From contig NZ_BMZQ01000001.1 of assembly GCF_014652875.1 (NCBI RefSeq), positions 992,001-1,056,000 of the forward strand: 64,000 nucleotides of DNA. Direction: 5' to 3'. Below, one piece after another: positions 1 through 9,948 of the stretch (its first letter is position 1; every line of letters starts with the position of its first letter). Source of the stretch: Tianweitania populi (GTDB taxonomy: Bacteria > Pseudomonadota > Alphaproteobacteria > Rhizobiales > Rhizobiaceae). The translations under genes were made by a program, and so were the position numbers. The notes beneath the pieces are model-generated. The model saw only the letters and a program-made list of their open reading frames with translations. It searched no databases and was not told the origin of the DNA.

Positions 1-2
1 TT

Positions 3-2747
3 TATGCTGCGATCAGCGAGGGTCGGCGCTTTGCCGGCATGGAGCATTGGCTGCCGCTGTTCTTCGATCGCGTTGAAAGCGTGTTTGACTATCTTCCTGA
101 TGTGCCAGTGGTTTTTGATTACCTTGCACGCGAGGCCATCAGCGAGCGCCATACGCTGATTACGGACCACTATGAGGCCCGCAAGACGCAAGGGAGCGGC
201 AAGGAATTCGGCGACGCTGTTCCTTATAAGCCAATACGCCCCGAACTGCTCTATCTGACACCCGACCATGTCCTAGCGGCCGAGAAGGACCGGCTTTCAA
301 TCGAGTTCACGCCGTTCGATGCACCCGATGGCGGCCGAAAGGTGCTGCATGCGGGCTCGCATGGCGGTCGCAGCTTTGCTGAAGAGCGTGCCGATCCGAA
401 AGCCAACGTCTTCGAGGCAGTGGCGAAATACATTGCCGATGAGCGTGCTGCCGGCAAGCGGATGGTAATTGCTGGCTGGAGCGACGGTTCGCTCGATCGC
501 CTGAGCTCCATTCTCGAAGAGCGCGGGCTTGAGAACCTGATCATCGTGGATCGTCTGGCCGGCGTCGAGAAGCTGAAGCCGGGGCAGGCGGCCCTTGCCG
601 TGCTGCCGGTCGAGGCTGGCTTTACCACCGGAACCATGACGGTCATCGCCGAGCAAGACATCCTCGGCGACCGCCTGATCCGCCGCAAGAAGCGCAAGAA
701 GGCGTCGGACTTCATCGCCGAAGTCGCTTCTCTGGCTGCCGGCGACATCGTCGTTCATGCCGACCACGGCATTGGTCGCTTCGTCGGGCTTCAGACGATC
801 CAGGCGGCTGGCGCCCCGCATGATTGCCTTGAGATCCGCTATTCCGGCGACGATCGTCTTTTTCTGCCTGTCGAAAACATTGAACTGCTGTCCCGCTATG
901 GCTCCGAAGGAACGGAAGCGACGCTCGACAAGCTGGGCGGTGTTGCATGGCAGTCGCGCAAGGCCAAGCTGAAGAAGCGCCTGCTTGAGATGGCGGGCCA
1001 GCTCATTCAGGTCGCTGCTGAGCGCAAGATGCGCGGTGCGCCAGCCATGCTTCCGCCGGAAGGTGTCTACGGCGAGTTCGCAGCGCGTTTTCCTTATGAC
1101 GAGACCGAGGATCAGCAGGCGGCGATCGATGCCATCCGCGATGACCTCGGTGCCGGTCAGCCGATGGATCGCCTCGTTTGCGGTGACGTCGGCTTCGGCA
1201 AAACGGAGGTGGCACTGCGTGCTGCGTTCATCGCTGCCATGGAAGGATTCCAAGTGGCGGTTGTGGTCCCAACCACGCTGCTCGCGCGTCAGCACTTCCG
1301 TACCTTTTCACAGCGATTCGCCGGGCTTCCTGTAACAGTTCGTCAGGCGTCGCGGCTGGTAACCACCAAGGAACTGAACGAAACCAAGAGAGAGCTGACA
1401 GAAGGCAAGGTCGACATTGTCGTTGGGACGCACGCGCTGCTCACCAACTCCATTCAGTTCAAGCGGCTTGGTCTTCTGATCATCGACGAGGAGCAGCACT
1501 TCGGCGTCAAGCACAAGGAGCGCTTGAAGGAGCTGAAGAGTGACGTGCATGTACTGACGCTTTCGGCGACGCCGATCCCTCGAACGCTGCAGCTGGCGCT
1601 GACAGGTGTAAGGGAACTCTCGCTCATCACCACGCCACCGGTTGACCGTATGGCGGTGCGGACCTTCATCTCGCCGTTCGATCCACTCGTAATCCGCGAG
1701 ACACTGCTGCGAGAGCGGTTCCGCGGCGGGCAGAGCTTCTACGTCGTGCCGCGTATTTCTGACCTGAAGGAGGTCAGCGATTTCCTGGCCGGTGCCGTGC
1801 CCGAGCTAAAGGTCGCCGTGGCCCACGGCCAGATGACGCCGACCGAGCTCGAAGACATCATGAACGCCTTCTATGATGGGCAATATGACGTCTTGCTGGC
1901 GACGACGATCGTGGAGTCTGGTCTGGACATCCCAACTGCCAACACGCTGATCGTGCATCGTGCCGACATGTTCGGTCTGGCGCAGCTCTACCAGTTGCGC
2001 GGCCGCGTTGGTCGCTCCAAGCTGCGCGCCTTCGCCCTGTTCACGCTGCCTGCCAACCGCCTGCTGACGCAGACGGCAGAACGGCGCCTGAAGGTTCTGC
2101 AATCCCTCGATACGCTCGGCGCTGGTTTTCAGCTAGCCAGCCATGATCTCGATCTGCGTGGCGCCGGCAACCTGCTTGGCGACGAGCAGTCCGGCCACAT
2201 CAAGGAAGTCGGCTTCGAGCTTTACCAGCAGATGCTGGAAGAGGCCGTTGCAGAGTTGAAGGGTACAGGCGAAGTCGCGGACGGCAACTGGTCGCCACAG
2301 ATTTCGGTCGGTACGGCGGTCATGATCCCCGAAAGCTACGTGCCGGATCTCCAGTTGCGTCTCAGCCTTTATCGCCGCATTGCCGAGCTGGAAGGCTCCT
2401 CGGAGATCGATGCTTTTGGCGCTGAGCTTATTGACCGGTTCGGACCTTTGCCGGAAGAAGTGCAGCACCTTCTCAAGATCGTCTTCATCAAGACGCTGTG
2501 TCGGCAGGCCAATGTCGAAAAGCTGGACGCCGGTCCGAAGGGCGTTGTTATCCAGTTTCGCGAGAAGCAGTTCTTGGATCCGGTGGGGCTCGTCAAGTTT
2601 GTGGGCGAACAAGGATCGCAGGCCAAGATCCGGCCTGATCAAAGCATCGTCTTCATTCGCGATTGGACCACGCCGGACAAACGGCTGTCTGGCTCGGCGA
2701 TTGTCATGACGCAGCTTGCGCGCTTGGCGCAAACGGCTGCGGCTTAG
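3..2747 (+). CDS. mfd: Transcription-repair coupling factor Mfd (5' end outside window)
   Basis: ATP-dependent translocase that removes RNA polymerase stalled at DNA lesions and recruits UvrA to start nucleotide excision repair. The reading frame is open to the left edge; the first ATG in the window (position 39) lies inside a conserved stretch (GMEHWLP), so it is not the start. About 914 residues are present; family members are about 1150-1170, so most of the N-terminal UvrB-like module is missing. Visible in order: CarD-like polymerase-interaction domain (GDIVVHADHGIG), Walker A (GDVGFGKTE), Walker B box DEEQ, motif VI (QLRGRVGRS) and the C-terminal TRCF domain. Its stop overlaps the convergent moeA stop by 4 bp. 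Confidence 0.97.
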   Translation, partial: YAAISEGRRFAGMEHWLPLFFDRVESVFDYLPDVPVVFDYLAREAISERHTLITDHYEARKTQGSGKEFGDAVPYKPIRPELLYLTPDHVLAAEKDRLSIEFTPFDAPDGGRKVLHAGSHGGRSFAEERADPKANVFEAVAKYIADERAAGKRMVIAGWSDGSLDRLSSILEERGLENLIIVDRLAGVEKLKPGQAALAVLPVEAGFTTGTMTVIAEQDILGDRLIRRKKRKKASDFIAEVASLAAGDIVVHADHGIGRFVGLQTIQAAGAPHDCLEIRYSGDDRLFLPVENIELLSRYGSEGTEATLDKLGGVAWQSRKAKLKKRLLEMAGQLIQVAAERKMRGAPAMLPPEGVYGEFAARFPYDETEDQQAAIDAIRDDLGAGQPMDRLVCGDVGFGKTEVALRAAFIAAMEGFQVAVVVPTTLLARQHFRTFSQRFAGLPVTVRQASRLVTTKELNETKRELTEGKVDIVVGTHALLTNSIQFKRLGLLIIDEEQHFGVKHKERLKELKSDVHVLTLSATPIPRTLQLALTGVRELSLITTPPVDRMAVRTFISPFDPLVIRETLLRERFRGGQSFYVVPRISDLKEVSDFLAGAVPELKVAVAHGQMTPTELEDIMNAFYDGQYDVLLATTIVESGLDIPTANTLIVHRADMFGLAQLYQLRGRVGRSKLRAFALFTLPANRLLTQTAERRLKVLQSLDTLGAGFQLASHDLDLRGAGNLLGDEQSGHIKEVGFELYQQMLEEAVAELKGTGEVADGNWSPQISVGTAVMIPESYVPDLQLRLSLYRRIAELEGSSEIDAFGAELIDRFGPLPEEVQHLLKIVFIKTLCRQANVEKLDAGPKGVVIQFREKQFLDPVGLVKFVGEQGSQAKIRPDQSIVFIRDWTTPDKRLSGSAIVMTQLARLAQTAAA

Positions 2748-3946
2748 CGGATCATCATGACTTGGACGAGATCGCCGGCTTCCGCGGCGGGCGCAAACGG
2801 CGGGCGGATGATCAAACAATCCGCCCGAGCCAGCGTGTTCAGCATGGACGAATCCTGAAGCACGAAGGGAGTAGCTGCCATTCGATCCGGCCGCTGTTCT
2901 GACGTTGCGCGAATGTAATCCTGGCGTTGGTCATTCTCGCGCAGCGGCGCCGTCAAGGTTGCGTTGCGGATGTCGAAACTGTGCGGGCGTCCACCGAGCT
3001 TGGCGACAAGCGGCGCAAGGAAAAGGTGGGAGCAGACCAGGCTCGCGACTGGGTTGCCCGGCAAGCCCAGCACGCGGGTTTGATCAAGTCTCCCAAACAT
3101 CAACGGCTTGCCCGGACGCATCGCGATCTTCCAGAAGTCGAGGCGCATGCCTTCCGCTTCCAGAACCGAACGAACGAGGTCATGGTCGCCTACCGATGCT
3201 CCGCCGAGCGTGACGATGATGTCCGCTTTCTGGCGTGCCTCGGCGACGACGGCTGCGATCTTCGCTCGATCATCGTAAACGACGCCGAAGTCGAGAACCG
3301 CCGCGCCGGCTGCCCGCGCGATCGCGGCAACGCCATAGCTGTTCGAGGCGATGATCTGATCCGGACCGGGAACAGAACCCGGTAGAACAAGCTCATCACC
3401 GGTCGCGATGATGGCCACTCGAGGTTTGCGTATCACTGGCAAAGAAGGATGGTTCGCTGCAGCAGCGAGCGACAGCGCACCTGCATCCAGCAAACGTCCG
3501 CCGAGAAGAAGGATATCGCCCTCCGCAAAATCCAGACCGGCATGGCGGATGTTTCGCCCGCGCACAGCCGGCTCGGTTGCGAGGATATGGCGATCGCCAA
3601 GACGCCGGGTGTTTTCTTGGATTAGTACGGTGTCAGCACCGTCTGGAATCGGCGCGCCGGTCAGAATCCGAACGGCCTGGCCTGCCTCGATCCTTCCGCC
3701 AAATCGATGCCCAGCAGCCGATTCGCCAATGATCTCCAGCGGATTGTTCGCGTCTGACGTGTCTTCTGCACGAACGGCATAACCATCCATGGCAGATGCA
3801 TCGAAGGGTGGCTGCGTGCGACGTGCTTCCAGCGCTGTCGCAAGAACTCGGTTGTCCGCATCTACGAGAGGCACATCCTCTGCTGGCAGGTTCTCAACAT
3901 CGCCAAGCAGGCGCTCAAAAACGTCGCGGACAGGCAGAAGGGCCAT
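2744..3946 (-). CDS. moeA: Molybdopterin molybdenumtransferase MoeA
   Basis: Inserts molybdate into adenylylated molybdopterin, the last common step of molybdenum cofactor synthesis, in the cytosol. The 400-residue length is normal. The MoeA signature DASAMDGYAV lies near residue 50; the central MoCF-binding fold contains GDELV, TLGGASVGDHD and the PGKPLMFG/GLPGNPVAS segments near residues 280-305; domain IV closes the protein. The start directly abuts the moaC stop, so the two are cotranscribed and probably translationally coupled. It is the last gene of the ppiD-trpD-trpC-moaC-moeA operon. In many relatives lexA follows moeA; here mfd converges on it instead. Confidence 0.96.
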   Translation of the reverse strand: MALLPVRDVFERLLGDVENLPAEDVPLVDADNRVLATALEARRTQPPFDASAMDGYAVRAEDTSDANNPLEIIGESAAGHRFGGRIEAGQAVRILTGAPIPDGADTVLIQENTRRLGDRHILATEPAVRGRNIRHAGLDFAEGDILLLGGRLLDAGALSLAAAANHPSLPVIRKPRVAIIATGDELVLPGSVPGPDQIIASNSYGVAAIARAAGAAVLDFGVVYDDRAKIAAVVAEARQKADIIVTLGGASVGDHDLVRSVLEAEGMRLDFWKIAMRPGKPLMFGRLDQTRVLGLPGNPVASLVCSHLFLAPLVAKLGGRPHSFDIRNATLTAPLRENDQRQDYIRATSEQRPDRMAATPFVLQDSSMLNTLARADCLIIRPPFAPAAEAGDLVQVMMIR

Positions 3947-4432
3947 TTACTGATCTCCCGCGCGGAAGTCTCCCGACTTGCCGCCAGACTTCTCCACAAG
4001 CCGGACGCTGGTGATGGTCATGGAGCGGTCAACGGCCTTTGCCATATCATAGACCGTGAGGCAGGCGACGGAAACAGCGGTCAGCGCTTCCATCTCAACA
4101 CCTGTCTTGCCACTCACACGCGCAAGACCGGTGACACGCAAACCCGGCAATGCGGGATCGGCCTCGATCTCCACCGACACTTTGTTGAGAAGGAGAGGAT
4201 GGCAAAGCGGAATTAGCTCGTGTGTTTTCTTGGCGGCCATGATGCCGGCGATGCGCGCCGTCGCGATCACGTCTCCCTTTTTGGCGTTCCCTTCCATGAT
4301 GATCGAAAGGGTTTCGGGCCGCATCAGCACCAAGCCTTCAGCAATGGCGGTGCGTTCCGTCTCGGCTTTCGATCCGACATCCACCATGTTGGCTTCGCCG
4401 TTGCTGCCGAGATGGGTGAGGGTGCTCATCAT
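3947..4432 (-). CDS. moaC: Cyclic pyranopterin monophosphate synthase MoaC
   Basis: Converts 3',8-cyclo-7,8-dihydro-GTP to cyclic pyranopterin monophosphate, the second half of the first step of molybdenum cofactor synthesis. The 161 residues match the family. Family motifs MVDVGSK near the N terminus, the [18 protein letters not shown] helix, IPLCHPL and the C-terminal [11 protein letters not shown]-type segment (here [12 protein letters not shown]) are present. Two adjacent ATG codons (4432 and 4429) could start it; the first overlaps the trpC stop as ATGA, typical of translational coupling. It is followed without a gap by moeA. Pairing of trp and moa/moe genes in one operon is common in alphaproteobacteria. 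Confidence 0.96.
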   Translation of the reverse strand: MMSTLTHLGSNGEANMVDVGSKAETERTAIAEGLVLMRPETLSIIMEGNAKKGDVIATARIAGIMAAKKTHELIPLCHPLLLNKVSVEIEADPALPGLRVTGLARVSGKTGVEMEALTAVSVACLTVYDMAKAVDRSMTITSVRLVEKSGGKSGDFRAGDQ

Positions 4433-5241
4433 GAAATCCTGATTGCTTCGCTGCCTTCCAGCAGTGCCCGTGTTGCAGCCTCAACATCCGGCTGGCGCAT
4501 AAGGCTTTCGCCCACGAGGAAGGTTCCAATGCCTGAGCGAGCAAGGCGCAGACAGTCGTGGTGGGTGAAGATCCCGCTTTCCCCTACCAAAAGACGATCA
4601 CTCGGGAAGTCCGCAGCCAGCCGTTCGGAAACGGCGAGATCGACGTGGAAGGTCCGCAGGTCGCGATTGTTGATGCCAATCAGCCGCGACGAGAGTTTCA
4701 GCGCACGCTCCATCTCAGCTTCATTGTGCACCTCGATCAGCGCATCCATGCCGACCTCCAACGCAGCGTCTTCCAACACGCGTGCATCGTCATCGTTGAG
4801 GCTCGCCATGATGATGAGGATCGCGTCGGCACCCCAAAGGCGGGCTTCGTAGACCTGATACGGGTCGAACAAGAAATCCTTGCGCAAAGCGGGCAGGGAG
4901 CAAGCCTGCTTCGCAGCTTTCAGGTAATCGGGCGATCCTTGGAAAGATGGCGCATCCGTCAGAACCGAAAGGCACGCCGCGCCACCTGCTTCATAGGCAG
5001 CGGCAAGAGATGGCGGATCGAAGTCCGCACGAATCAAGCCCTTCGAAGGGCTGGCTTTCTTGATCTCGGCGATCAGCGCGAACGCGCCATCGGCTCGTTT
5101 GCTCTCGATGGCATTCTGAAAGCCGCGCGGCGTATCGAGATCGGCAAGCTCAGCGCGCAGTTCGTGGAACGGCAACGCAGCTTTTGCCGCAGCGATTTCC
5201 TCACGCTTGTAGACCTCGATCTTCGCCAGAATGTCGCTCAT
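4429..5241 (-). CDS. trpC: Indole-3-glycerol phosphate synthase
   Basis: Closes the indole ring from carboxyphenylaminodeoxyribulose phosphate in tryptophan synthesis. At 270 residues it is a stand-alone TIM barrel, not fused to TrpF. Catalytic-region motifs are present: the [12 protein letters not shown] strand with its lysine, [36 protein letters not shown] and the phosphate-binding GESGI. Its start overlaps the trpD stop (ATGA) and its stop overlaps the moaC start, so it sits in a tightly coupled operon. No attenuator-like leader is visible in front of trpD or trpC, as expected for internal operon genes. Confidence 0.97.
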   Translation of the reverse strand: MSDILAKIEVYKREEIAAAKAALPFHELRAELADLDTPRGFQNAIESKRADGAFALIAEIKKASPSKGLIRADFDPPSLAAAYEAGGAACLSVLTDAPSFQGSPDYLKAAKQACSLPALRKDFLFDPYQVYEARLWGADAILIIMASLNDDDARVLEDAALEVGMDALIEVHNEAEMERALKLSSRLIGINNRDLRTFHVDLAVSERLAADFPSDRLLVGESGIFTHHDCLRLARSGIGTFLVGESLMRQPDVEAATRALLEGSEAIRIS

Positions 5242-6257
5242 GACGGCTTCTCGCTGGACATCGCAACAAGACGTTCGAGTATCGAAAGGGCGCTGCCGCT
5301 ATCGATCGACTCACGAGCAAGAGCGATACCGTCCGCCAAGTTTGCAACTTTGTTTGCGACGATGAAGGCGGCGGCGGCGTTCAAAACAGCGATATCGCGG
5401 TACGGGTTCTGCTCGCCGGCCAAGACTGCGCGCAAGGCGGCTGCATTGTGCTCGGCGTCGCCTCCACGAAGATCGTCAAGTTGCACCCTCGGCAGCCCAA
5501 CTTCTTCAGGTGTCACTTCGAAGGTTCGGACAACACCATCTTCCACCGACGCCACCATCGTGGTGCCGGCTGTTGTCATCTCGTCGAGGCCTTCCCCGTG
5601 AACGACCCAGATCGATGTACCCCCCAGTCCCTTCAGAACGTGCGCGATCGGTTCGACCCACTCGGGTGCGAAGACACCAACGAGTTGCCTCGAAACACCG
5701 GCCGGGTTCGACAAAGGTCCAAGCAGATTGAAGATCGTCCGCGTACCAAGCTCGACACGGCTCGGGCCGACATGCCGCATGGCCGAGTGATGCGCAGGCG
5801 CAAACATGAAGCCGAGGCCGACTTCACGGATGCAACGGCTGATATGGGGGGGGCTGATCTCGACGTCGATGCCGAGTGCCATGAGCGTATCGGCCGCACC
5901 AGACCGCGACGACAACGCCCGATTGCCGTGCTTCGCGACTGAAACGCCGGCACTGGCCACGATAAAAGCGGCGCAGGTCGAGACGTTGTAGGAGCCGGAC
6001 TGATCGCCGCCAGTCCCCACGATGTCCACAGCATCGGCCGGAGCCTCGACGCGCAGCATCTTGGCGCGCATCGTCGCTACTGCGCCGGAAATTTCTTCCA
6101 CGGTTTCGCCGCGCACACGCAGAGCCATCAGAAAACCGCCGATCTGGCTTGGCGTCGCTTGTCCCGACATGATGATGTCGAAGGCATGCCTGGCCTCATC
6201 GAAGGACAGCGCGGTTCCTTGCGCCGCCTTTCCGATATAGGTTTTCAGGTCAGCCAT
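5238..6257 (-). CDS. trpD: Anthranilate phosphoribosyltransferase
   Basis: Transfers phosphoribose from PRPP to anthranilate, the second committed step of tryptophan synthesis. The 339-residue protein carries the PRPP-binding [14 protein letters not shown] segment near residue 82, the KHGNRALSS loop, and the [13 protein letters not shown] region that contacts anthranilate. The N-terminal helical domain (about residues 1-65) and the C-terminal alpha/beta domain are complete. The start lies 2 bp after the ppiD stop. A run of seven G residues near 5849 on the plus strand falls within Pro codons and the frame stays intact. trpE and trpG are not in the window. Confidence 0.97.
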   Translation of the reverse strand: MADLKTYIGKAAQGTALSFDEARHAFDIIMSGQATPSQIGGFLMALRVRGETVEEISGAVATMRAKMLRVEAPADAVDIVGTGGDQSGSYNVSTCAAFIVASAGVSVAKHGNRALSSRSGAADTLMALGIDVEISPPHISRCIREVGLGFMFAPAHHSAMRHVGPSRVELGTRTIFNLLGPLSNPAGVSRQLVGVFAPEWVEPIAHVLKGLGGTSIWVVHGEGLDEMTTAGTTMVASVEDGVVRTFEVTPEEVGLPRVQLDDLRGGDAEHNAAALRAVLAGEQNPYRDIAVLNAAAAFIVANKVANLADGIALARESIDSGSALSILERLVAMSSEKPS

Positions 6258-6259
6258 GT

Positions 6260-8152
6260 TCAGAACGCCAGAGCGCGATCAATGGCGGCGCGATTGACCT
6301 GCACGCTGTACTCGCCCTGCAAACGAGCAACCAGCTGATCCAGCAAATCATCCGCGACACCGGTGTTGAAGCGTCGGGCCTGCTCCTCGCCGAGGCTTGC
6401 AGCATCCGCTGCGACCGGCTCAGAAATCTCGGTGACCTGGAACACGATTTGTGTGCCATCCTGAGGCGCGGGCGTTACTTTCGATCCGCCCTGGCCGACG
6501 CTGAACACAGCGGCAACGCCTTCTCGCCCGAATTCAACATCATCGGCATCGCGCTTCAGACCACGCTTCGTCTGTTTCTGCTGAGCTGTCTCCGATGCTA
6601 TCTGGTCCAGCGTCGCTACTCCGTCGGAAAGACGCTTCTGCGCGTCAGCCGCACGGGCCGAAAGCCGGGAAGCAGCCTGCTCATCCTTCCAGTTCTCAAC
6701 CACCTGATCGCGGACTTCGTCGAGGGTACGATCGCGCGCTGGGGCGATGGCATCAAGGTCGAAGAAGACGTAGCCCTTGGCATCAGTTTGCATGCCTGGA
6801 TTGTCAGCACCTACCTCGGTTTCAAACGCCTGCTGCAGCATCTGGGCGGAAGCCGGCAGGTCATCCACTACGGAGCCGTCTGGACGGCGTCCCTGACGAT
6901 CAACGGCATCGATCGTTGTTACGCGCAGATTGAGCTGCTGTGCGGCTTCGGCAAGCCTGGCACCGCCACCGCGGGCGTCTTCAAAGCGATCATGAGCATC
7001 CAGAAGGATCCGGTTTGCTTCGCTCAAAGCCAGATCGCGACGGATCTGGTCACCGACTTCCGCCATGGGACGGACGACCTCAGGCGTGATCTGCGTAACC
7101 CTCACCAGCACAGACCCGAAGTTGCCCTTCACGACGTCGCTGACTTGCCCAGCCGAAAGGCCGAAGGCTGCGTCAGCGATGGCTTTATCCGCAATTTCAG
7201 TTTTGGCGAGCGTGCCGAGTTGAACATCATCGATCGTCTTGCTTTGCGCCGATACGATCGACTCGAAGGTCGAGCCGTTACGGATCGCTTCTACGGCAGC
7301 TTGTGCGCCGGCCTCGTTGCCAAAAACTAGCTGCTCGATCTTGCGGCGCTCAGGCGTCGTGAAGCGGGCCTTGTTCTTTCCGTAGTCGCTCTGAACCTGC
7401 TCTTCTGAGACCGAATTGGGATCAGCAATGTCAGCTGGCTCCATGCGGACATAGGAAATTTTGCGGTATTCCGGCGCAGCGAACTCGGCTTTGTTCTGAT
7501 CGAAATAGGTTTGCAGATCAGCAGCGCTCGGCTCTTCCACCGCGTCGACCAGCGAGAGTGGCAGAACAACGTAATCCACGGTGCGATCCTCTCCGCGGTA
7601 TAGGGCAGCCGCCCGCATGAATGCGTCAGGCGCCGTCATGCCATCGGACACCGCTTCAACGATCTGCTGGCGAAGCGCGACCTGCTCGCGATTGAGCAGG
7701 TAATCCTGAGGACGCATGCCAGCCTGGCTCAGCACGTTCTGAAACTGCTGGCGGTTGAACTGACCATCGGGCCCGTGGAACGCCTGGTCGGACGCTGTCA
7801 GCGCGGCGACACGGTCTTGAGAGACACCAAGGCCCATGGTGCGCGCCTGCTGATCCAGAAGAGCGCCGGCCACCAGCTGGGCAACCACCTGATCCTCGAT
7901 GCCGAAGGATCGCGCCTGTTCGCGCGTGATCCGGGTTCCGAATTGCTGCGAGTAAAGGTTTATCTGCCGGTCATAGGCGAGACGGAAATCCTGCTGGGAA
8001 ACATGCGCGTCGCCCGCAGTGATGACGTTGTTTGTGCCCGTTCCGTTCACCAGCTGCGCCGAAACGCCCCAAACGACGAAGCTCACGACAAGCAGAATCA
8101 GGAGCAGCTTGGAGATCCAGGTTCCGGCAGCGCTTCGCAGGAAAGTCAGCAT
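6260..8152 (-). CDS. Membrane-anchored periplasmic peptidyl-prolyl isomerase (PpiD/SurA-N type)
   Basis: Predicted inner-membrane periplasmic chaperone with parvulin-type folding activity, helping exported proteins fold. One N-terminal transmembrane segment (about residues 13-33) follows a short basic cytoplasmic stretch. A SurA-like N-terminal chaperone domain covers roughly residues 35-235, and a parvulin (PPIC rotamase) domain about 250-370, with [12 protein letters not shown] as its recognisable strand-helix. The total of 630 residues is typical of alphaproteobacterial PpiD-like proteins. It heads the trp-moa operon and is divergent from tpiA. The parvulin active site is weakly conserved in this family, so catalytic activity is uncertain. 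Confidence 0.88.
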   Translation of the reverse strand: MLTFLRSAAGTWISKLLLILLVVSFVVWGVSAQLVNGTGTNNVITAGDAHVSQQDFRLAYDRQINLYSQQFGTRITREQARSFGIEDQVVAQLVAGALLDQQARTMGLGVSQDRVAALTASDQAFHGPDGQFNRQQFQNVLSQAGMRPQDYLLNREQVALRQQIVEAVSDGMTAPDAFMRAAALYRGEDRTVDYVVLPLSLVDAVEEPSAADLQTYFDQNKAEFAAPEYRKISYVRMEPADIADPNSVSEEQVQSDYGKNKARFTTPERRKIEQLVFGNEAGAQAAVEAIRNGSTFESIVSAQSKTIDDVQLGTLAKTEIADKAIADAAFGLSAGQVSDVVKGNFGSVLVRVTQITPEVVRPMAEVGDQIRRDLALSEANRILLDAHDRFEDARGGGARLAEAAQQLNLRVTTIDAVDRQGRRPDGSVVDDLPASAQMLQQAFETEVGADNPGMQTDAKGYVFFDLDAIAPARDRTLDEVRDQVVENWKDEQAASRLSARAADAQKRLSDGVATLDQIASETAQQKQTKRGLKRDADDVEFGREGVAAVFSVGQGGSKVTPAPQDGTQIVFQVTEISEPVAADAASLGEEQARRFNTGVADDLLDQLVARLQGEYSVQVNRAAIDRALAF

Positions 8153-8304
8153 GAGAAGTCCGTTTGGCTAAAGATTACAGCCCCAACTGGAGTAGGTGAG
8201 GGCGCTTGAAGCGGCAATAGCCCGTGGCGCAGGCAGTGTCGATTGCTTTGTCGCCGTAATTTGGTACGCAGGCACCCGCCTGTTCATGAGGTGAGGAGAA
8301 GAGC

Positions 8305-9072
8305 ATGACCCCTGGCATCCGTCCGCTGGTCGCGGGCAACTGGAAGATGAACGGCGTGAGTTCGTCACTCGACGAGCTTTCGCGGATCGGCCAAGGCTTC
8401 ATGCACGGACTGGATGCACAGACGGACGCGTTGATTTGCGTGCCTGCAACGCTGCTTTCCCGCGCCTGCGAACGGATCAAGGACACGCCGGTGAAAGTCG
8501 GCGGGCAAGATTGTCATGCCAGCGAAACCGGAGCCCACACCGGCGACATTTCAGCCGAAATGCTGCGTGATGCTGGCGCCAAGTTCGTGATCGTTGGCCA
8601 TTCGGAACGACGCTCCGATCACGGCGAAACCAACGCAAATGTGAAGGCAAAAACAGAAGCAGCTTGGCGAGCAGGCCTGCAAGCAGTTCTTTGTATCGGC
8701 GAGACTCACGAGCAGCGCGTGAACGGCGAAGCGTTGCGTGTCCTGTCTGAACAACTGACCGGATCGGTTCCGTCTTCGTCGACCGCACAAGGGTTGATCA
8801 TCGCCTATGAACCCGTCTGGGCCATTGGAACGGGCCTGACCCCGACCGTGCGGGATGTCGAGCAGGCGCATGCGCATATCCGCCAGGAACTCACGCGTTT
8901 GGTCGGTGAAGAAGCCGCCAAGATCCGCATTCTCTATGGCGGCTCGGTAAAGCCTTCCAATGCGCGAGACTTACTGGGTGTCGCCAATGTCGACGGCGCG
9001 TTGGTAGGCGGTGCGAGCCTCAAGGCTGCCGATTTCCTTGCCGTTGCCGAAGCTTATGAAGGTTTGAGCTGA
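8305..9072 (+). CDS. tpiA: Triose-phosphate isomerase
   Basis: Interconverts dihydroxyacetone phosphate and glyceraldehyde 3-phosphate in glycolysis, gluconeogenesis and the Calvin-type sugar network. At 255 residues it is a single TIM barrel with all catalytic residues: Lys14 in GNWKMNG, His99 in VGHSERR, and Glu169 in [11 protein letters not shown]; the phosphate-binding YGGSVKPSN strand is also present. An ATG preceded by a clear GAGGAGAAG ribosome binding site sets the start. It is divergent from ppiD across about 150 bp, which must hold both promoters; I see no convincing core promoter there. Confidence 0.97.
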   Translation: MTPGIRPLVAGNWKMNGVSSSLDELSRIGQGFMHGLDAQTDALICVPATLLSRACERIKDTPVKVGGQDCHASETGAHTGDISAEMLRDAGAKFVIVGHSERRSDHGETNANVKAKTEAAWRAGLQAVLCIGETHEQRVNGEALRVLSEQLTGSVPSSSTAQGLIIAYEPVWAIGTGLTPTVRDVEQAHAHIRQELTRLVGEEAAKIRILYGGSVKPSNARDLLGVANVDGALVGGASLKAADFLAVAEAYEGLS

Positions 9073-9136
9073 CGCGTTGCGTCGTTAGTCAAGGGCACCC
9101 ATATACGGTATCAATGCGCGGCAGGCTGCAGGACTT

Positions 9137-9181
9137 GGATTGGCCCGCGTTTGCGTGTAGTGAGCCGCCCAATCCTTTTTT
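9137..9181 (+). terminator. Terminator-like hairpin between tpiA and secG
   Basis: Arms GGATTGG (9137-9143) and CCAATCC (9169-9175) pair perfectly and are followed directly by six T residues. The 25-nt loop is long, so the fold is weaker than a textbook terminator. It would separate tpiA from secG transcription and implies a secG promoter further downstream or read-through. Confidence 0.5.
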
Positions 9182-9222
9182 GTCGGCGCTAGTCGCCGCC
9201 TCCGATATTTCCGGACCCAACC

Positions 9223-9756
9223 ATGCAGACTGTCATCATCGTCATTCACCTCCTGATCGTGCTTGCACTCGTAGGCGTGGTTCTTGTGCAGCGCTCTGAA
9301 GGCGGCGGCCTGGGCGTGGGCGGCGGTTCGGGCTTCATGACGGCGCGCGGCGCTGCCAATGCCTTGACGCGGACCACAGCCATCCTGGCCACGGCGTTCT
9401 TCATTACATCGCTCGCGTTGTCCTTGCTCGCGCGATATTACGGCAACGATCCGCTAGATATCCTCGACCGTCTTCCAAACAACGTACCTGGTCAGACACA
9501 GACCGCACCTGCCGGAAACGGCAATGGTGTGCTTGACCAGCTTGGTGGCAGCCCGTCGACGCCAGCAGTGCCTGCAACACCAGCGCCGGCCACGCCACCA
9601 TCCGGCGATGCTCCGGCCGCCCCTGCTGCGCCCGCTGCAAACACCCCGGCACCTGACTCACCAGCGGTTGGCGCACCGGCGGGCAACGTGCCTGCTGCAC
9701 CTGCTACAGAAGGCACAGCGCCTCAGAGCAGTAACACGGTTCCGTCTGGTCAATAA
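9223..9756 (+). CDS. secG: Preprotein translocase subunit SecG
   Basis: Small inner-membrane subunit of the SecYEG translocon that assists SecA-driven protein export. Two membrane segments are visible (about residues 2-22 and 50-72), joined by the family's conserved glycine-rich loop ending in GSGFMTARGAANALTRTT. The protein is 177 residues, with a long Ala/Pro/Thr-rich tail from about residue 95 on; such tails are common in rhizobial SecG, whereas E. coli SecG is about 110 residues. It stands between tpiA and a cell-wall gene, each boundary marked by hairpins. The tail is low complexity and its role is unknown. Confidence 0.93.
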   Translation: MQTVIIVIHLLIVLALVGVVLVQRSEGGGLGVGGGSGFMTARGAANALTRTTAILATAFFITSLALSLLARYYGNDPLDILDRLPNNVPGQTQTAPAGNGNGVLDQLGGSPSTPAVPATPAPATPPSGDAPAAPAAPAANTPAPDSPAVGAPAGNVPAAPATEGTAPQSSNTVPSGQ

Positions 9757-9766
9757 GGATGCCATG

Positions 9767-9794
9767 CAGGCTGTGCCCGTATGGACACAGCCTG
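9767..9794 (+). other. Strong hairpin just after secG
   Basis: CAGGCTGTG (9767-9775) pairs perfectly with CACAGCCTG (9786-9794) around a 10-nt loop. It starts about 10 bp after the secG stop. No T-run follows, so it is more likely an mRNA 3'-end stabiliser or part of a processing site than an intrinsic terminator. Confidence 0.5.
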
Positions 9795-9881
9795 TTGCAA
9801 AGATGCGACGGCAGGCCGTTCCGATCACTTGGGATGGCACGAGGTTCTTGAGCCTTCGATCAGTTGGGACTACCAAGAACG

Positions 9882-9930
9882 ACGAAGGTGGCGTCAGGCG
9901 ATCGCCTAAGCGCGAGTCTCCTTCGTTTTA
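9882..9930 (+). terminator. Terminator-like structure before the L,D-transpeptidase gene
   Basis: Outer arms ACGAAGG (9882-9888) and CCTTCGT (9920-9926) enclose the 12-bp palindrome AGGCGATCGCCT (9896-9907); TTTT follows the outer arm. The right arm ends about 20 bp before the next start codon, so it could equally be a leader structure of that gene. The rest of the roughly 190-bp gap shows nothing I can assign. Confidence 0.35.
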
Positions 9931-9948
9931 GTCAAATCAGGTTTGCCC

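Noticed and set aside
9833-9850. Sigma-54 promoter between secG and the L,D-transpeptidase gene
   Set aside because: TGGCACG is present but the required GC of the -12 element is missing at the correct distance.
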